Source: Colletotrichum lupini
Lineage: Eukaryota > Ascomycota > Sordariomycetes > Glomerellales > Glomerellaceae
Length of the DNA stretch: 64,000 nucleotides
Direction: 5' to 3'
NCBI RefSeq assembly: GCF_023278565.1
Contig: NC_064682.1
Location: forward strand, 2,046,001-2,110,000
In this document: positions 48,976-61,076 of the stretch, piece after piece
Layout of the letters: every line of letters begins with the position of its first letter
How positions within the stretch are numbered: position 1 is the stretch's first letter
The notes under the pieces: model-generated
Database searches by the model: none
Told to the model about the DNA's origin: nothing
What the model saw: only the letters and a program-made list of their open reading frames with translations
Made by a program: the position numbers and the translations under genes

Positions 48976-50174
48976 TTTATTTTTTATTTCTATCTTTACT
49001 AGCTGCTCGGGCGATTCTTAATATTAGCTACACAGTATTAACATATAGTATTAGTAAATACTCCTACTATCTTGTTAAACTATTTTTTCTTTTTAGATTT
49101 TCTACTTTTTTAAACTTTCCCTCTTATAAAGTTTATAATTACGGATTAGCCGTCAATGATCCGTGGTTATGAACTTTATAAGAAAGTTGAAAAGGTAGAA
49201 AATCTAAAAAAATAGTCTATCGAGAGAGTGGGAGTATCTACTAATACTATATATTAATACCGTGTAAACGATATCGAGAATCGCCCGAGTAGCTAGCAAA
49301 GGCAGAATATAAAAAATAAATAATTACGGATTAATAGCGATATTAGGCGCGATATTACTACCTTATGAGCCGTCTACTTAGCTAAGTTTGCGGCCCTCTA
49401 GGTAATAGTAGCTTATAATAGTAGTATTGGAGATGCTATTATTATTGTTATTAAGAATAGCTAGCGCCGACCTCTATAAGCACGTCTACCCTATTTTAAC
49501 TTTACTCGCGCATATATATATATTTGTTATATTATTTCTTTTATCAAAATCAAAAAACGCTACTTCCCTTACTATCTATCGTTATTATACTATCGCTATT
49601 ACTATTACTATTAAATCGTTTACTTTAAATATATATTATCAAAATACTAAGATATTAATAATTCGTCGACTTATAGGGATACTTTAGGGGATATACTTAG
49701 TAGTTCGATCTTATTAATATTATACTAAAAGACCTTAAATTATAATAAGGTCGTCTTAAAGAATACGGATTAGATATTATTAACTTAAAGATCCGAAATA
49801 TATATATTAATATAGGTATTACTCTTATTAGTACCTAATTAATATAATATAGCCTTAATAAAATACCTAATTAACTATAGAGTATAATTAATACCCTAGT
49901 ATTATAGTAATAAAATAAGAGGTTTAGAGAGATTAAAAAGGATATTTTAGAGTTATTAAATAAGTTAGAAAATAGGAGGTAGGTTTTAGCTATGTAGAGG
50001 GCGATTAATATATTACGGTAGGATCGTTAGTATTTAGTAACGGCTACGGCCGGCTATAGTTAGTTCTAAAGTCTTATTAAAGTACGTAATAAAAACTTAA
50101 TATTAACCTTAATAGACTAGCTTACCCGTGAAGGCGAAGATGGCCCCTAATGAGGCGGACCGGACCCTAAAGGG
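48976..50174 (-). mobile_element. RE-A copy carrying a short form
   Basis: A 13-bp duplication AAACTTAT(A/T)ATTA lies at 48,963-48,975 and 50,175-50,187. The short form at 49,149-49,319 sits inside; without it and its duplicated site the copy is about 1.01 kb. Confidence 0.9.
49149..49319 (+). mobile_element. RE-A short form, 171 bp
   Basis: It begins GCCGTCAATGATCCGTGG and ends in the A-tail. A perfect duplication ATAATTACGGATTA lies at 49,135-49,148 and 49,320-49,333. It is little mutated. Confidence 0.92.
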
Positions 50175-50187
50175 AAACTTATTATTA

Positions 50188-52177
50188 TTATTATTATAAC
50201 TATAGTCCTTAACTTATTTTTATTTAGCTTTAAGTATAACGTTAAAATTAATATTATAAATATAAAGTTACTACTAAATATCTAAGAACTACTTATTTAG
50301 TATAACTTTTATTTATTTATTATAGTTTATAATGATAATAATAAGGTAACGGACTAAGTATTAGTTTATAAGTTAGTAAATACTTATTAAAAAAACTAAA
50401 AACCCTCCAATCCTTTATTATTAATAAGACTAAACGCGGTATTATAAATAAATCTAAAGTAGGTCTACTAGTAATTCAAAAAAGAGGGAGCTTAAAGCAA
50501 TTAGTATAATAAGTATTATTAAAGCTAATTACCTTAAGGAATCGCTTTTATATTTAAAAATAATAAAGAAAGGTCTAAATAAGGTTAATTAAGTAGTTTA
50601 GCTCGTCGTTTACTTCTTTTATTATATATAAAATATTTTACTTATTAAATAGCTTAATTAACATTATAATTAGCGAGTATTTAGTTAGTTTTTTTTAGTC
50701 TATATAAGCCCTAATATTATCAATATCTTACTAAGTAAATAATGATTTTTAAAACTATTTTTAAATAATAATACGTATATTACGAGCTTAAATACTAACT
50801 TATTAGCTTGTAATTTTAATAATATCCTTAACTACTTTAATAAGCTTATAATATTAAGGGTATATAAAGGCTTTAAAGCTAGGGCTATAATTATACTAAT
50901 TATACTAAGGGTCTAAATAATAATATAATAACTACTTATTCTCTTTTTAAGCCTCGGTAATAACTTATTATTTATAACCGTATTTATAAAACTTATATTA
51001 TTAAATACTAATATTCTATATAAGCCTAGGCTTATTAAACTAATTATATTAAAAAATATATTAAATAACTTAGCTTTAAGCTTTATACTTATTCCGCTTT
51101 ATAATACTAAACTTATTAGCTTTTATAAAATTATTAACTTAATTAAAGAGGGTATTATAAGTTTATTTTAAATTATTAAGAATTAATAAGTTTAGGATTT
51201 AAGTTATAAAAAGAAAAGAAGATCGGTTATTTAGAATATAATAAGAGGTTATAATTTAAAAAAACGCTTTACTTTAATTAAAAAATAGTCATAAGAGTAA
51301 ATAGGGTAATAAGTTAACTTAATAACTCTATATTTATTATTATTAATAAGTATATTTTTATTATTAAAATAGTACTATTATTAGTTATTAATTAGTTTTA
51401 ATAACCTATTTAACAAGCTAAAGAGTATTATTAAACTATTTTATTATAAAATAGGAAGGTTACTAAGACTATTTATTAGGGAGAGAGGGGTTATGCTCTA
51501 GAGAAAGTTATAAGAGGGTAGTTTATTAGATTTTTATTATTCTCTTAGGGAAACAGTAAATAAGGTATAATATAAGTTCTATATTAAGATAATTATTTAT
51601 AAAAAGTTACGTATTTTATATTATATTAACTAAGAGCTTAGTAATAAAGTTATATTACTTTTTAAAATTATTAATTTTATAAAATTAGTTAATACTAGGG
51701 CAACTATTTTTTAAAGAGGGAGATAATAATAGTTAGCTAAATAATAATAAAAGGCCGTAATTAATTAATAATCGCTCTTATAGAGGGGGAAGTCTTTTAA
51801 TAAGGGTATTATTTTAAGATTAGCCCTAGGGAACGTCTCTAACTCTAATTATAAAAACTATTATAAATAAATACTATAAGTTGGATTTCGAAGCTTGATA
51901 ATATAACCTAAGTATAAAGATAATAAAGGAATAGGGGCTTAGGATACTTTATAAGTATTTAGTGAAATTTAACTATATTAATAATTTCTTTTTAAACTAA
52001 TTAAAAAGTGGAATAGCGACGCTTTTATAAGAGCGACGCCCGTATATTAATTTATAACGCCCGTATATTAATTCTTTTAAAAAAAACTAAGTTTATATAT
52101 AATAATGGCTAATATTCTATTATAAAAATATCTCTATATATAGTATTCTATAGTTATTTTTTTGAAATATATTAAAT
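50188..52177. other. Unassigned coding-like RIP-mutated segment
   Basis: About 2 kb reads partly open on the + strand with RIP-type stops (for example a stretch near 51,480-51,560). I recognise no transposase, RT or helicase motif. It may be the body of an unidentified element together with 47,422-48,509 and 48,710-48,962. Confidence 0.4.
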
Positions 52178-52192
52178 ATATACTTAATTATA

Positions 52193-53352
52193 TAGTGGGT
52201 TTTTTTCCGGCTTTATAAGCGCAAAAGATCGACCTTAATGGGATTACGCTTTTAAAAGAAATTACACGATATAATATACTTTTTAATTATATAATATGTA
52301 TAATATACCCTAAGTACGCGTTTAACGTAATATAGTAATTTTAATACGAAAACTACTATATAATTCAGGATAAATAAGTTACTTTTTACGTAATAGCGCT
52401 AATTAAAAAGGTTAATAATAGAGGTCGGCTATAAAAGTCGGAGGCGGCCCTTAATTATAGAGGTTCTAAATTTTAATAATAACGTAGAGGTTTTTTAAAA
52501 AAAAAGGGCTAAAAGGGCTAATATTTAGCTACTTATACTAAAGCTTATAAAGATTTTTTCTATCCTTATTATTTTTAATATTACCTAAAGCTCTATTTAA
52601 ACTAAATAAATCTACTAAATAAACTTATTAAACGAACTTATTAATATATAAACTGCTACTTATTAAGAACCTACTCTATTCTTGATATATAGTTAACAAC
52701 TAGTGGGCTAAGACTCTTTAAAAATGCCCCTTAATAAGTCCCCCCCCTCTAGGGCTCGATAGATTCTTAGGCCCCTTCGACGCCCTAGCTATCGTAGCTA
52801 ACATAAGTATCCTTAAAGAGTAGTATAATAGTTTTTAATAATATAAAATCTAACTAAGTAATAATACGAATACTATAAATAACTAGGTTAATATAAACGT
52901 TAACATTTAGTATATCAATACTAGTTCAGAAATTATATTTTATAAAACTAAAAATCCTTTTAAAATAGGTTATATTATAAATATAAAAGAATATATAAGG
53001 GGTCCCCTAATCTTTAATAAAAACGAGTATATAATATGAGATCTAGCTATTTATATAGGTTAGTACTAAGAGGTTTTATATATATTAAGATAGGTATAGC
53101 TCGCCCTTTAGATAAGTAACAAAAACTTAGGAGCTATTTTAATTAGTAATTGGGTATAGAGCGTAATATATCTAGTTTTCTTTAGTATATAATATACGGT
53201 ACATAGTCTAACGAGACAGTGTGAGTATCCACTGATACCGTGTATTAATACCGTATAATCGATATCGAGACCCGCCCGAGTAGCCAGTAAAGGCAGAAAC
53301 AAAAAAACAAATAATATACGGTACGGCCCCGGTAGATTGCTCCGTCGGGGGG
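52193..53352 (-). mobile_element. RE-B full-length copy with a short RE-A insertion
   Basis: Its A-rich end (TTTTTTTCCGGCTTTATAAG) lies at the left and GCTCCGTCGGGGGG at the right. An ATATACTTA(A)TTATA duplication flanks it. The 108-bp RE-A piece at 53,203-53,310 is inserted near its 5' end. Confidence 0.88.
53203..53310 (+). mobile_element. RE-A 3'-end insertion, 108 bp
   Basis: A perfect duplication ATAATATACGGTAC lies at 53,189-53,202 and 53,311-53,324. It is 5'-truncated further than the 164-bp form and keeps many TG/CA dinucleotides. Confidence 0.9.
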
Positions 53353-54014
53353 ATATACTTATTATAAAACTATAGTTTAGGGGGTTCGGAAAAGGGTTTA
53401 AAAAAATTAGAGAGATAAGGGCCTAGGTTATAAAAACCTAAGTATGAGCTTTAAAGAACTGAGTAGCTTATTATAATAAGGATATACCCTAAAGGAGTTT
53501 AATTATAAAAAGGTTTTTAGCTTGTTAATAAAGAATATATAATTTAAAAGTAATAAATTAATATTAAAATATATTGAAATAGTAATAACTAAAAAAAGTA
53601 AATAAATAGGCTTATAAAGTATATTTAATAATATAATATTAGCGTAGTTATGAACTTTATAAGAGGGAAAGTTAAAAAGTCAGAAAATCTAAAAAGAAAT
53701 AGTCTATTGAGACAGTGGGAGTATTTATTAATACTGTATATTAATACCGTATAAACGACATCGAGAACCGCCCGAGCAGCCAGCAAAGGTAGAATATTAA
53801 AATAAATAATATAATATTAGAAAATAGGAATTAATAGGGAGGCATAACAAATTAATATAGACGCATAGCTCTTAGTAACGCATAGCTCTTAAGGACGCAT
53901 AACATTCTCTACCTCTCATTAGTCTAAAAATTTATCATTAATACACTTAGATTTTACTCCTTTTTCTTAAAGTACCTATCCCTTTTTATAATCACCTTTA
54001 TATAATTATACCTC
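53353..54014. other. Unassigned segment with an RE-A short form and a less mutated patch
   Basis: 53,353-53,642 is unassigned AT-rich sequence. After the short form (53,643-53,804), positions 53,821-54,014 contain many CA dinucleotides and a triplicated motif ACGCATA(G/A)C at about 53,862-53,907. This patch therefore escaped strong RIP and looks single-copy. Confidence 0.5.
53643..53804 (+). mobile_element. RE-A short form, 162 bp
   Basis: A perfect 16-bp duplication AATAATATAATATTAG lies at 53,627-53,642 and 53,805-53,820. Confidence 0.92.
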
Positions 54015-54015
54015 C

Positions 54016-54595
54016 CCTTTGGGGTCCGGTCCGCCTCATTGGGGGCCATCTTCCCCTTCACGGGCAAGCTGGTCTATTAGGGTCAATATCGAGTGTCTTT
54101 ATTGCGTACTTTAAGAAAACTTCATAACTAACTACAGCCGGCCGCAGCCGTCAACGAGTAGCACATTAATCGCCTTCCTAACAGCCGAATACCACCCCTT
54201 ACTTTCTCCCTTTATCTTATCTAAAACGAGGTAACGAATGTGTGTGTGTGTGCGAGTTAAAGTTAGAAGTGCCAGGGCAGACATCGTGCTTGCAGAGGTC
54301 GGCATTATTTAACGACGGCGACGAGGGCATCTCTAATACCACCGTTATAAGCTACTATACCTAGAAGGGCAGCTAACTCAGCCAGGTGCGCGGGCTTATA
54401 AAGTAGTAGTATCGGGCGCCTAATATTGCCGTTAATAATTCGCAGTTATAAACTTTATAGGAGGGAAAGTTAAAAAGTTAGAAAATCTAAAAAAGTAGGA
54501 GTATTTACTAAAACTATATATTAATACTATATAGCTAATATTAAGAATCGCCCGAGTAATTAGTAAAAGTAGAAATAAAAAACAAATAATATATA
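54016..54595 (+). mobile_element. RE-A copy, internally deleted and partly unmutated
   Basis: It starts CCCTTTGGGGTCCGGTCC. Its 5' half keeps CA/TG, including a TGTGTGTGTGTG tract where other copies have TATATA. About 450 bp is missing between the TTATCTTATC region and the tract at about 54,227. The 3' part, from about 54,430, is RIP-mutated. Confidence 0.85.
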
Positions 54596-57454
54596 TAATA
54601 TACCCTAAGTACGCGCTTAACGTAATATAATAATTTTAATATAAAAACTACTATATAATTCGGGATAGGTAAGCTACTCTTTATATAATAATACTAGTTA
54701 GAAAGGTTAATAATAGAGGTTAGTTATAATAGTTAGTTATAATAGTTAGCTATAATAGTTAAAAGCGGCTCTTAACCGCAGAGGTTCTAAACTTTAATAG
54801 CGACGTAGAGGTTTTTTAAAAAAAGGGCTAAATAAGCTAATATTTACTACTCTTTAAAGCTCGTAAAGATTCTTTTTATCCTTATTATTTTTGATATTAC
54901 TTAAAGCTACTCTCTATTTAAACTAAGTAAATTTATTAAATAAATTTATGAAATAAACCTATTAATATATAAACTACTACTTCGATAAGAACCTACTCTC
55001 TTAGTATATAATTAGTAATTAGTAAGCTAGAACTCTCTAAAAATACCTATTAATAAGTCTACTCCTCTTAGGCTAGGCGCCCTCGGCTAGCTCGATACTA
55101 TAGCTATTATAACTAATATAAATACGCCTAAGGATTAGTAAAATACCTTCTAATAGTATAGAATTTAGCTAGGTAATAATACGAATATTATAAATAGCTA
55201 GGTTAATACGGACGTTAAAATCTAATATATTAATATTAACTTAAAAATTATACTTTATAAAGTTAGAAATCCCTCTAATATAGGCTATATTATCCCCCTA
55301 ACGGAGTAATCCGCCGGGGCCGTATTATGTATTATTTGTTTTTTATTTCTACTTTTACTAGCTGCTCGGGCGATTCTCGATATCGGTTATACGGGTATTA
55401 TATATTATATATTAAGGAAAACTGGGTATATTGCGCTCTATACCTAATTACTAATTAAAATTAATTAACTTAACCGTTATCTTCCTTTTATTAACTCCCG
55501 ACCTTCCCCCGCCCGTTTAGAGGGCGAGCTATACCTATTCTAACGTTTATAAAACCTCTTAGTACTAGCCCGCGTAGGCAGTTAAATCCCGTATTATATA
55601 CTCCTTTTTATTAAAGGTTAAGGGGCCCCTTATATATTCCCTTATATTTATAATATAGCCTATATTAAATGGATTTTTAGCTCTATAGAGTATAATTTTT
55701 AAGTTAGCGTTAATATACCGGATTTTAATATCCGTATTAACCCGGCTATTTATAGCGTTCGTATTATCACTTAGCTAAATTCTGCACTATTAAAAAGTAC
55801 TTTACTAATCCTTAGGCATACTTATATCAGTTATAATAGTTATAATATTAAGCTAGCCGAGGGCGCCTAGCCCGAGAGGGGCAGACTTATTAACGGGCAT
55901 TTTTAGAGTTCTAGCTTACTAATTACTAACTATATACTAAGAGAGTAGGTTCTCGTCGAGGTAGTATTTTAACTAGCTAACCTTTTAACTAGTTATCTAA
56001 CTAGCTATCTAAGTAGTAGTTTATATATTGATAGGTTTATTTAGTAGATTTATTTAGTAAATTTATTTAGTTTAAATAGAGCTTTGGGCGATATTAGAAG
56101 CGATGAGGATAAAAAGAATCTTTGTGAGCTCTAGTATAGTAAAGTAGTAGATATTAGCCTATTTAGCCCTTTTTTTAAAAACCTTTATGTCGCTATTAAA
56201 GTTTAGAACTTTTGTGGTTAAGGAAGGCCGCCTCTAACTATTACGGCCGATTATTATAACTAATTATTACGGCCGACCTCTATTATTAACCTTTTTAATT
56301 AGTGCCGCTACGTAAAGTAAAAAGGGTAGCTTACTTATCCCGAATTATATAGCGGTTTTAATATCAAAATTACTATATTACGTTAAGTGCGTACTTAGGG
56401 CATATTACGCGTATTATATAGTTAAAAAGTATACCGTATTATATAATTTCTTTTAAAAGCGTAATCCCGTTAAGGTTAATCTATTATACTTATAAAGCCG
56501 GAAAGAAACTACTATATAGGCTATATTATAAACGTAAAAGAATATATAAGGGGCACCTTAACTTTTAATAAGAAGGAATATATAATATAAAATCTAACTA
56601 CCTACGCGGGCTAGTACTAAGAGGTCTTATATATATTAAAATAAGTATAGCTCGCTCTTTAAATAAGCAAGAGAAGGTCAGGAGCTATTAATAAAAAGAA
56701 AATAACGGTTAAGTTAGTTAATTACTACTATAGTTTTAATTAATAATTAAGTAAAGAGCGTAATATACTTAGTTTTCCCTAATATATAATACACAGTACT
56801 CCGTGGTTGTGAACTTTACAGGAGGGAAAGTTAAAAAGTTAGAAAATCTAAAAGAAAATAGTCTAACGAGACAGTGTGAGTATCTACTGATACTGTGTAT
56901 TAATACCGTGTAACCGATATCGAGAATCGCCCGAGTAGCTAGCAAAGGTAGAATACCAAAACAAATAAATATGCTTAAGGATTAGTAAAGTACTTTTTAA
57001 TAATACGGAATTTAGCTAAGTAATAGTACGAACGCCGTAAATAGCCGGGCTAGTACGGATATTAAAATTCGGTATATTAATATTAGCTTAGTTATAATAG
57101 TTATAATAAACGGGCTAGAAGTATATAGGGTCAGGATAATAAGCTAGCGCTTTAAATAGCTCCTATAGGACCCCCTAGATAATAATAATACTTATATAAA
57201 AGAATAGATTATATTAAACTTAGTTACTTACGCAGGCTAGTACTAAGAGGTCTTATATATATTAGAGTAGGTAAAGCTTACCTTATAAGTAGTTAGAAGT
57301 AGTAGAAGGTTAGGAGCTATTAATAAAAGGGAGATAATAGTCGAGTCGGTTAACTACTATTTTAGTTAGTAGTTAGGTATAGAGCGTATTATACTTAGTT
57401 TTCCTTAATACGTAATATATAGTACGGCCCCGGCGGATTGCTCCGTCGGGGGGA
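54596..57454 (-). mobile_element. RE-B reverse pieces split by a forward RE-B and an RE-A short form
   Basis: Reverse RE-B sequence at 54,596-55,293, 56,519-56,798 and 56,967-57,454 ends in GATTGCTCCGTCGGGGGG. The forward RE-B at 55,294-56,518 and the RE-A short form at 56,799-56,966 (TCCGTGGTTGTGAACTTTAC to tail) interrupt it. Around the latter no duplication is visible, and internal RE-B sequence repeats on the right, so more than one reverse copy may be joined here. Confidence 0.7.
55294..56518 (+). mobile_element. RE-B full-length copy with a 59-bp RE-A insertion
   Basis: The duplication GGCTATATTAT lies at 55,283-55,293 and 56,519-56,529. The insertion at 55,336-55,394 is only the RE-A tail end, with GTATTAT(G/A)TATTAT on both sides. 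Confidence 0.88.
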
Positions 57455-58765
57455 CTTCGCTTTTATAAGCAAGCTAGTCTATTAGGGTTAATATCGAGTT
57501 TTTATTACGTACTTTAATAAACTTTATAATTAATAATAGCCGGCCGTAACTATTAATACTAACTAAACTTAAGATATTAATAACCCCGCTACTATAATAT
57601 ATTAATCGCCTTCTTAATAACTAAATATTACCCCTTATTTTCTCTCTTTACTTTTTTTATATTCTGCCTTTACTAGCTACTCGGGCGATTCTTAATATCG
57701 TTTATATAATATTAATATATAGTATTAGTAAATACTTATACTATCTCGCTAAACTATTTTTTTTAGATTTTCTTTAACTTTCCCTCTTATAAAGTTCATA
57801 ACTACGGATTATACTTTCTCTTTTTATCTTATTTAATAATAACCTCTCTTCAATATTACTATTTAATATACTTAACTATACTCTTTCTAAGCTCCTAATT
57901 ATATTATTAAGTCTAGGCTTATTTATATTTTACTATATTAAAAAGGTACTAATAAAGGCAATAGTTATTATAATATATTTATTTATTTTTTATAAGTTGA
58001 TATTATAAATATAGTATTTATTAAAGCGGTCTTTTTATAGCTTAGGGTCGTTTAGTATAATACTCATAGGATCGAACTTCTAACTATCAAAGAAGCCCTA
58101 AGGGTTAACGAGCTATTAATATCTTAGTATTTTAATAAAGTATACTTAAAGCAAACGGTTAAATAGTAATAATAATAGTAATAGTAACGGCGAGGGAAGT
58201 GTTTTTAACTTTAATTAAAAAAACGAGGTAATGAATATATATATATATATATATAGTGGTTTTTTTTTCCGGCTTTATAAGCGCAAAAGATCGACCTTGA
58301 TAAGATTACGCTTTTAAAAGAAATTACATAATACGGTATACTTTTTAATTCTATAATACGTATAATATACCTTAAGTACGTACTTAACGTAATATAGTAA
58401 TTTTAATACGAAAACTATTATATAATTTAGGATAAATAAGCTACTCTTTACGCGGCGGTACTAGCTAAAAACGTCGATAGTAAAGGTCGGCCGTAATAGT
58501 TAGCTATAATAGTTAATTATAATAGTTAGAGGCGGCCCTTAACCGCAAAAGTTCTAAACTTTAATAATAATATAGAAGTTTTTAAATCGCCGTTAATGAT
58601 CCGTGGTTATGAACTTTGTAGGAGGGAAAGTTAAGGAAAATCTAAAAAAAATAGTCTAGCGAGATAGTGTGAGTATCTACTGATACCGTATATTAATACC
58701 GTATAATCGATATCGAGAATCGCCCGAGTAGCTAGTAAAGGCAGAATACAAAAAAATAAATAAGA
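57455..58765 (+). mobile_element. RE-A copy split by a short form and an RE-B fragment
   Basis: A forward RE-A lacking its first bases runs 57,455 to about 58,252. A reverse short form is at about 57,651-57,812 between CTTT-rich repeats. A reverse RE-B fragment (about 58,255-58,587) replaces the middle, and 58,588-58,765 is the RE-A 3' end with its tail. Confidence 0.7.
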
Positions 58766-58943
58766 ACTTTTTTTCTATTTTTACTTTTTATTATTCCTCT
58801 ATAATTAGCTTTTTTAGTTTTTTATTATACGCTTTCTTTTATTAAGTGCTTTACTTATATAGTTCTTATTATTCCCTCTATACCTTTACTTTCCTAATAT
58901 AGTAGACTTAATATTAGTTATATTTATAATCTTCTTATTTTAT

Positions 58944-59112
58944 TTAATTTTATATTCTACTTTTATTAGTTACTCGGGCGGTTCTCGATATTAATTACAT
59001 AGTATTAATATACAGTACTAGTAAATACTCTCACTATCTTAATAAACTTTTTTTTTAGATTTTCCACCTTTCCAACTTTCCCTCTTATAAAGTTCAAGAT
59101 CATTAACGGCCT
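58944..59112 (-). mobile_element. RE-A short form, about 169 bp
   Basis: CTTC(T/C)TATTTTAT repeats flank it. It ends at the same GATCATTAACGGC region as the other short forms. Confidence 0.8.
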
Positions 59113-59699
59113 TCCTATTTTATATATTTATTATTAAGGTATTTTATAAAGAAATCAGGGTCTTGTCCGAATATTATTTTATTATTATTATTAAAACTTA
59201 GTAATATTTAGCTAAGTAGTTAGTTCTTCACGTAAATATCCTTAATAAGCTTATTATTACGTCTTTATAAATAAAAATAGCTATTTTATTTCTATATAAG
59301 GTACTAAAAGTATTTATTATTTAAATATTTTACCTATAATAATTCCTTATAAACAAGGTCTTCGGGGTTAAGTAGAGAATAGTCTTTATTTATATAAGAG
59401 GTTATCGTAACCTTTATACGTTCTTTAGTTTTATAGAACTAAATAGTTTAGTTATTTTTAAATAAATAAATATATTTATATTATAGTTCATCGTCGTTCT
59501 TTTTAAAGTTAGTATTATTAATATTAAATAGTATTTTATAATTAATCTTTATATAAGTATATTATTAAGTAAAGTCGCGAGGTTTATTTAAATTATAAAA
59601 TAATTTTACTTTATTAAAATAAAAAGAACTAGTTCTTATTTTAATATTCTTTTTTTTAATCTTAAAGTCGATTCTTTTTTTATTTATAATTCTAAAGTT

Positions 59700-60718
59700 T
59701 TTATTTTTTATTTTTGCCTTTGTTAGCTACTCGGGCGATTCTTGATATTAATTATATAGTAGTAATATATAGTATTAATAAATACTCCTATTATCTTAAT
59801 AGACTATTTTGTTTTTGATTTTCTATCTTTTTAACTTTCCCTCTTATAAAGTTTATAACTATAGATTATTAATAGTAATATTAAGTACCCGACGCTACTA
59901 CTTTATAAGCCTGCGCACCTAGCTAAGTTAGCTACCCTTCTAAATAATAGTAGTTTATAACGGTAGTATCAAAAATGCTCTCGTCGCTATTGTTAAATAA
60001 TATTAACCTTACGATATTTATTATATTTTTAACTTTATTTATATATATATATATTTATTACCTTGTTTCCTTTATTAAATTTAAAGACGCTTCCCTTACT
60101 ATCCGTCGCTATTACGCTATTATTATTACTATTTAACTATTTATTTTAAGTATACTCTATTAAAATATTAAAACGTTATTAATAACTCGTCGACCCTTAG
60201 GGCTTCCTCGATAGCTAGAAGTTATTTAATTTTACAAATATTATACTAAACGACCCCGAGCTATAGAGAGACCGCTTTAATAAATATTATATTAATAATA
60301 TTAATTTATAAAAAACGGATAGATATATTATAATAAGCGTCGCCCTTATCGGCGCCCTTTTCATATAATAAAATATAAATAAGCCTAGACTTAATAATAT
60401 AATTAAGAACTTAAAAAGAGCGTAAGTAAGCGTATTAAATAGGAATATTAAAAAGAGGTTATTATTAAATAAAATAAAAAGAGAAAATAAAGGGTAGTAT
60501 TTAGTTATTAAGAAGGTAATTAATATATTATAATAGCGGGGTTATTAATATCTTAAGTTTAGTTAGTATCGATAGTTAGTAACGGCTACGGCCGGCTATA
60601 GTTAGTTATAAAGTTTTATTAAAGTACGTAATAAAGATACTCGATGTTAACCCTAATAGACTAGCTTGCTTATAAAGGCGAAGATAGCCCCCAATGAGGC
60701 GGACCGGACCCCAAAGGG
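59700..60718 (-). mobile_element. RE-A full-length copy (1019 bp)
   Basis: A perfect 14-bp duplication ATAATTCTAAAGTT lies at 59,686-59,699 and 60,719-60,732. It is near-identical to the copy at 25,908-26,930 over much of its length, including mutated positions. Confidence 0.94.
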
Positions 60719-61076
60719 ATAATTCTAAAGTTAAGAGTTAGTTTCTTAAGTACTTCGATCTTATTTTTATATACGAGGTCCTTAAGCTATTTTTTAACTT
60801 TATAAATAAATTCTTTCTTAATATTTACTTATTATATTATATAAATAAACTTAGTTAGGGTTCTATTTAAATCGAGTTTTCTTTTAAACTTAGTAAATTA
60901 TTTCTAGTTTATATAGTTTTATTATACTATATAAACGAGACTACTCATAATTTCTTTTATATTAGGTCTTCTCTTTCTAAATTTAAAGAGCTATTCCCTC
61001 GTAATAGGGTCTATTTTAACCTTCTCTTTTATACTCTTATAAATCTAAGAGAGTATAATAATATATTTAATATTAT

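Larger units (their letters stand above)
58766..61076 (-). mobile_element. Gyp-1-family fragment (protease to RT start), minus strand
   Basis: The segments 58,766-58,943, 59,113-59,699 and 60,719-61,076 match the Gyp-1 region of about 16,620-17,800 in reverse order. They are interrupted by a short form (58,944-59,112) and a full RE-A (59,700-60,718). No LTR is seen. Confidence 0.75.

Noticed and set aside
49427..49687. Open frame of 86 codons
   Set aside because: It is internal to the RE-A copy 48,976-50,174; composition explains the Leu/Ile-rich translation.
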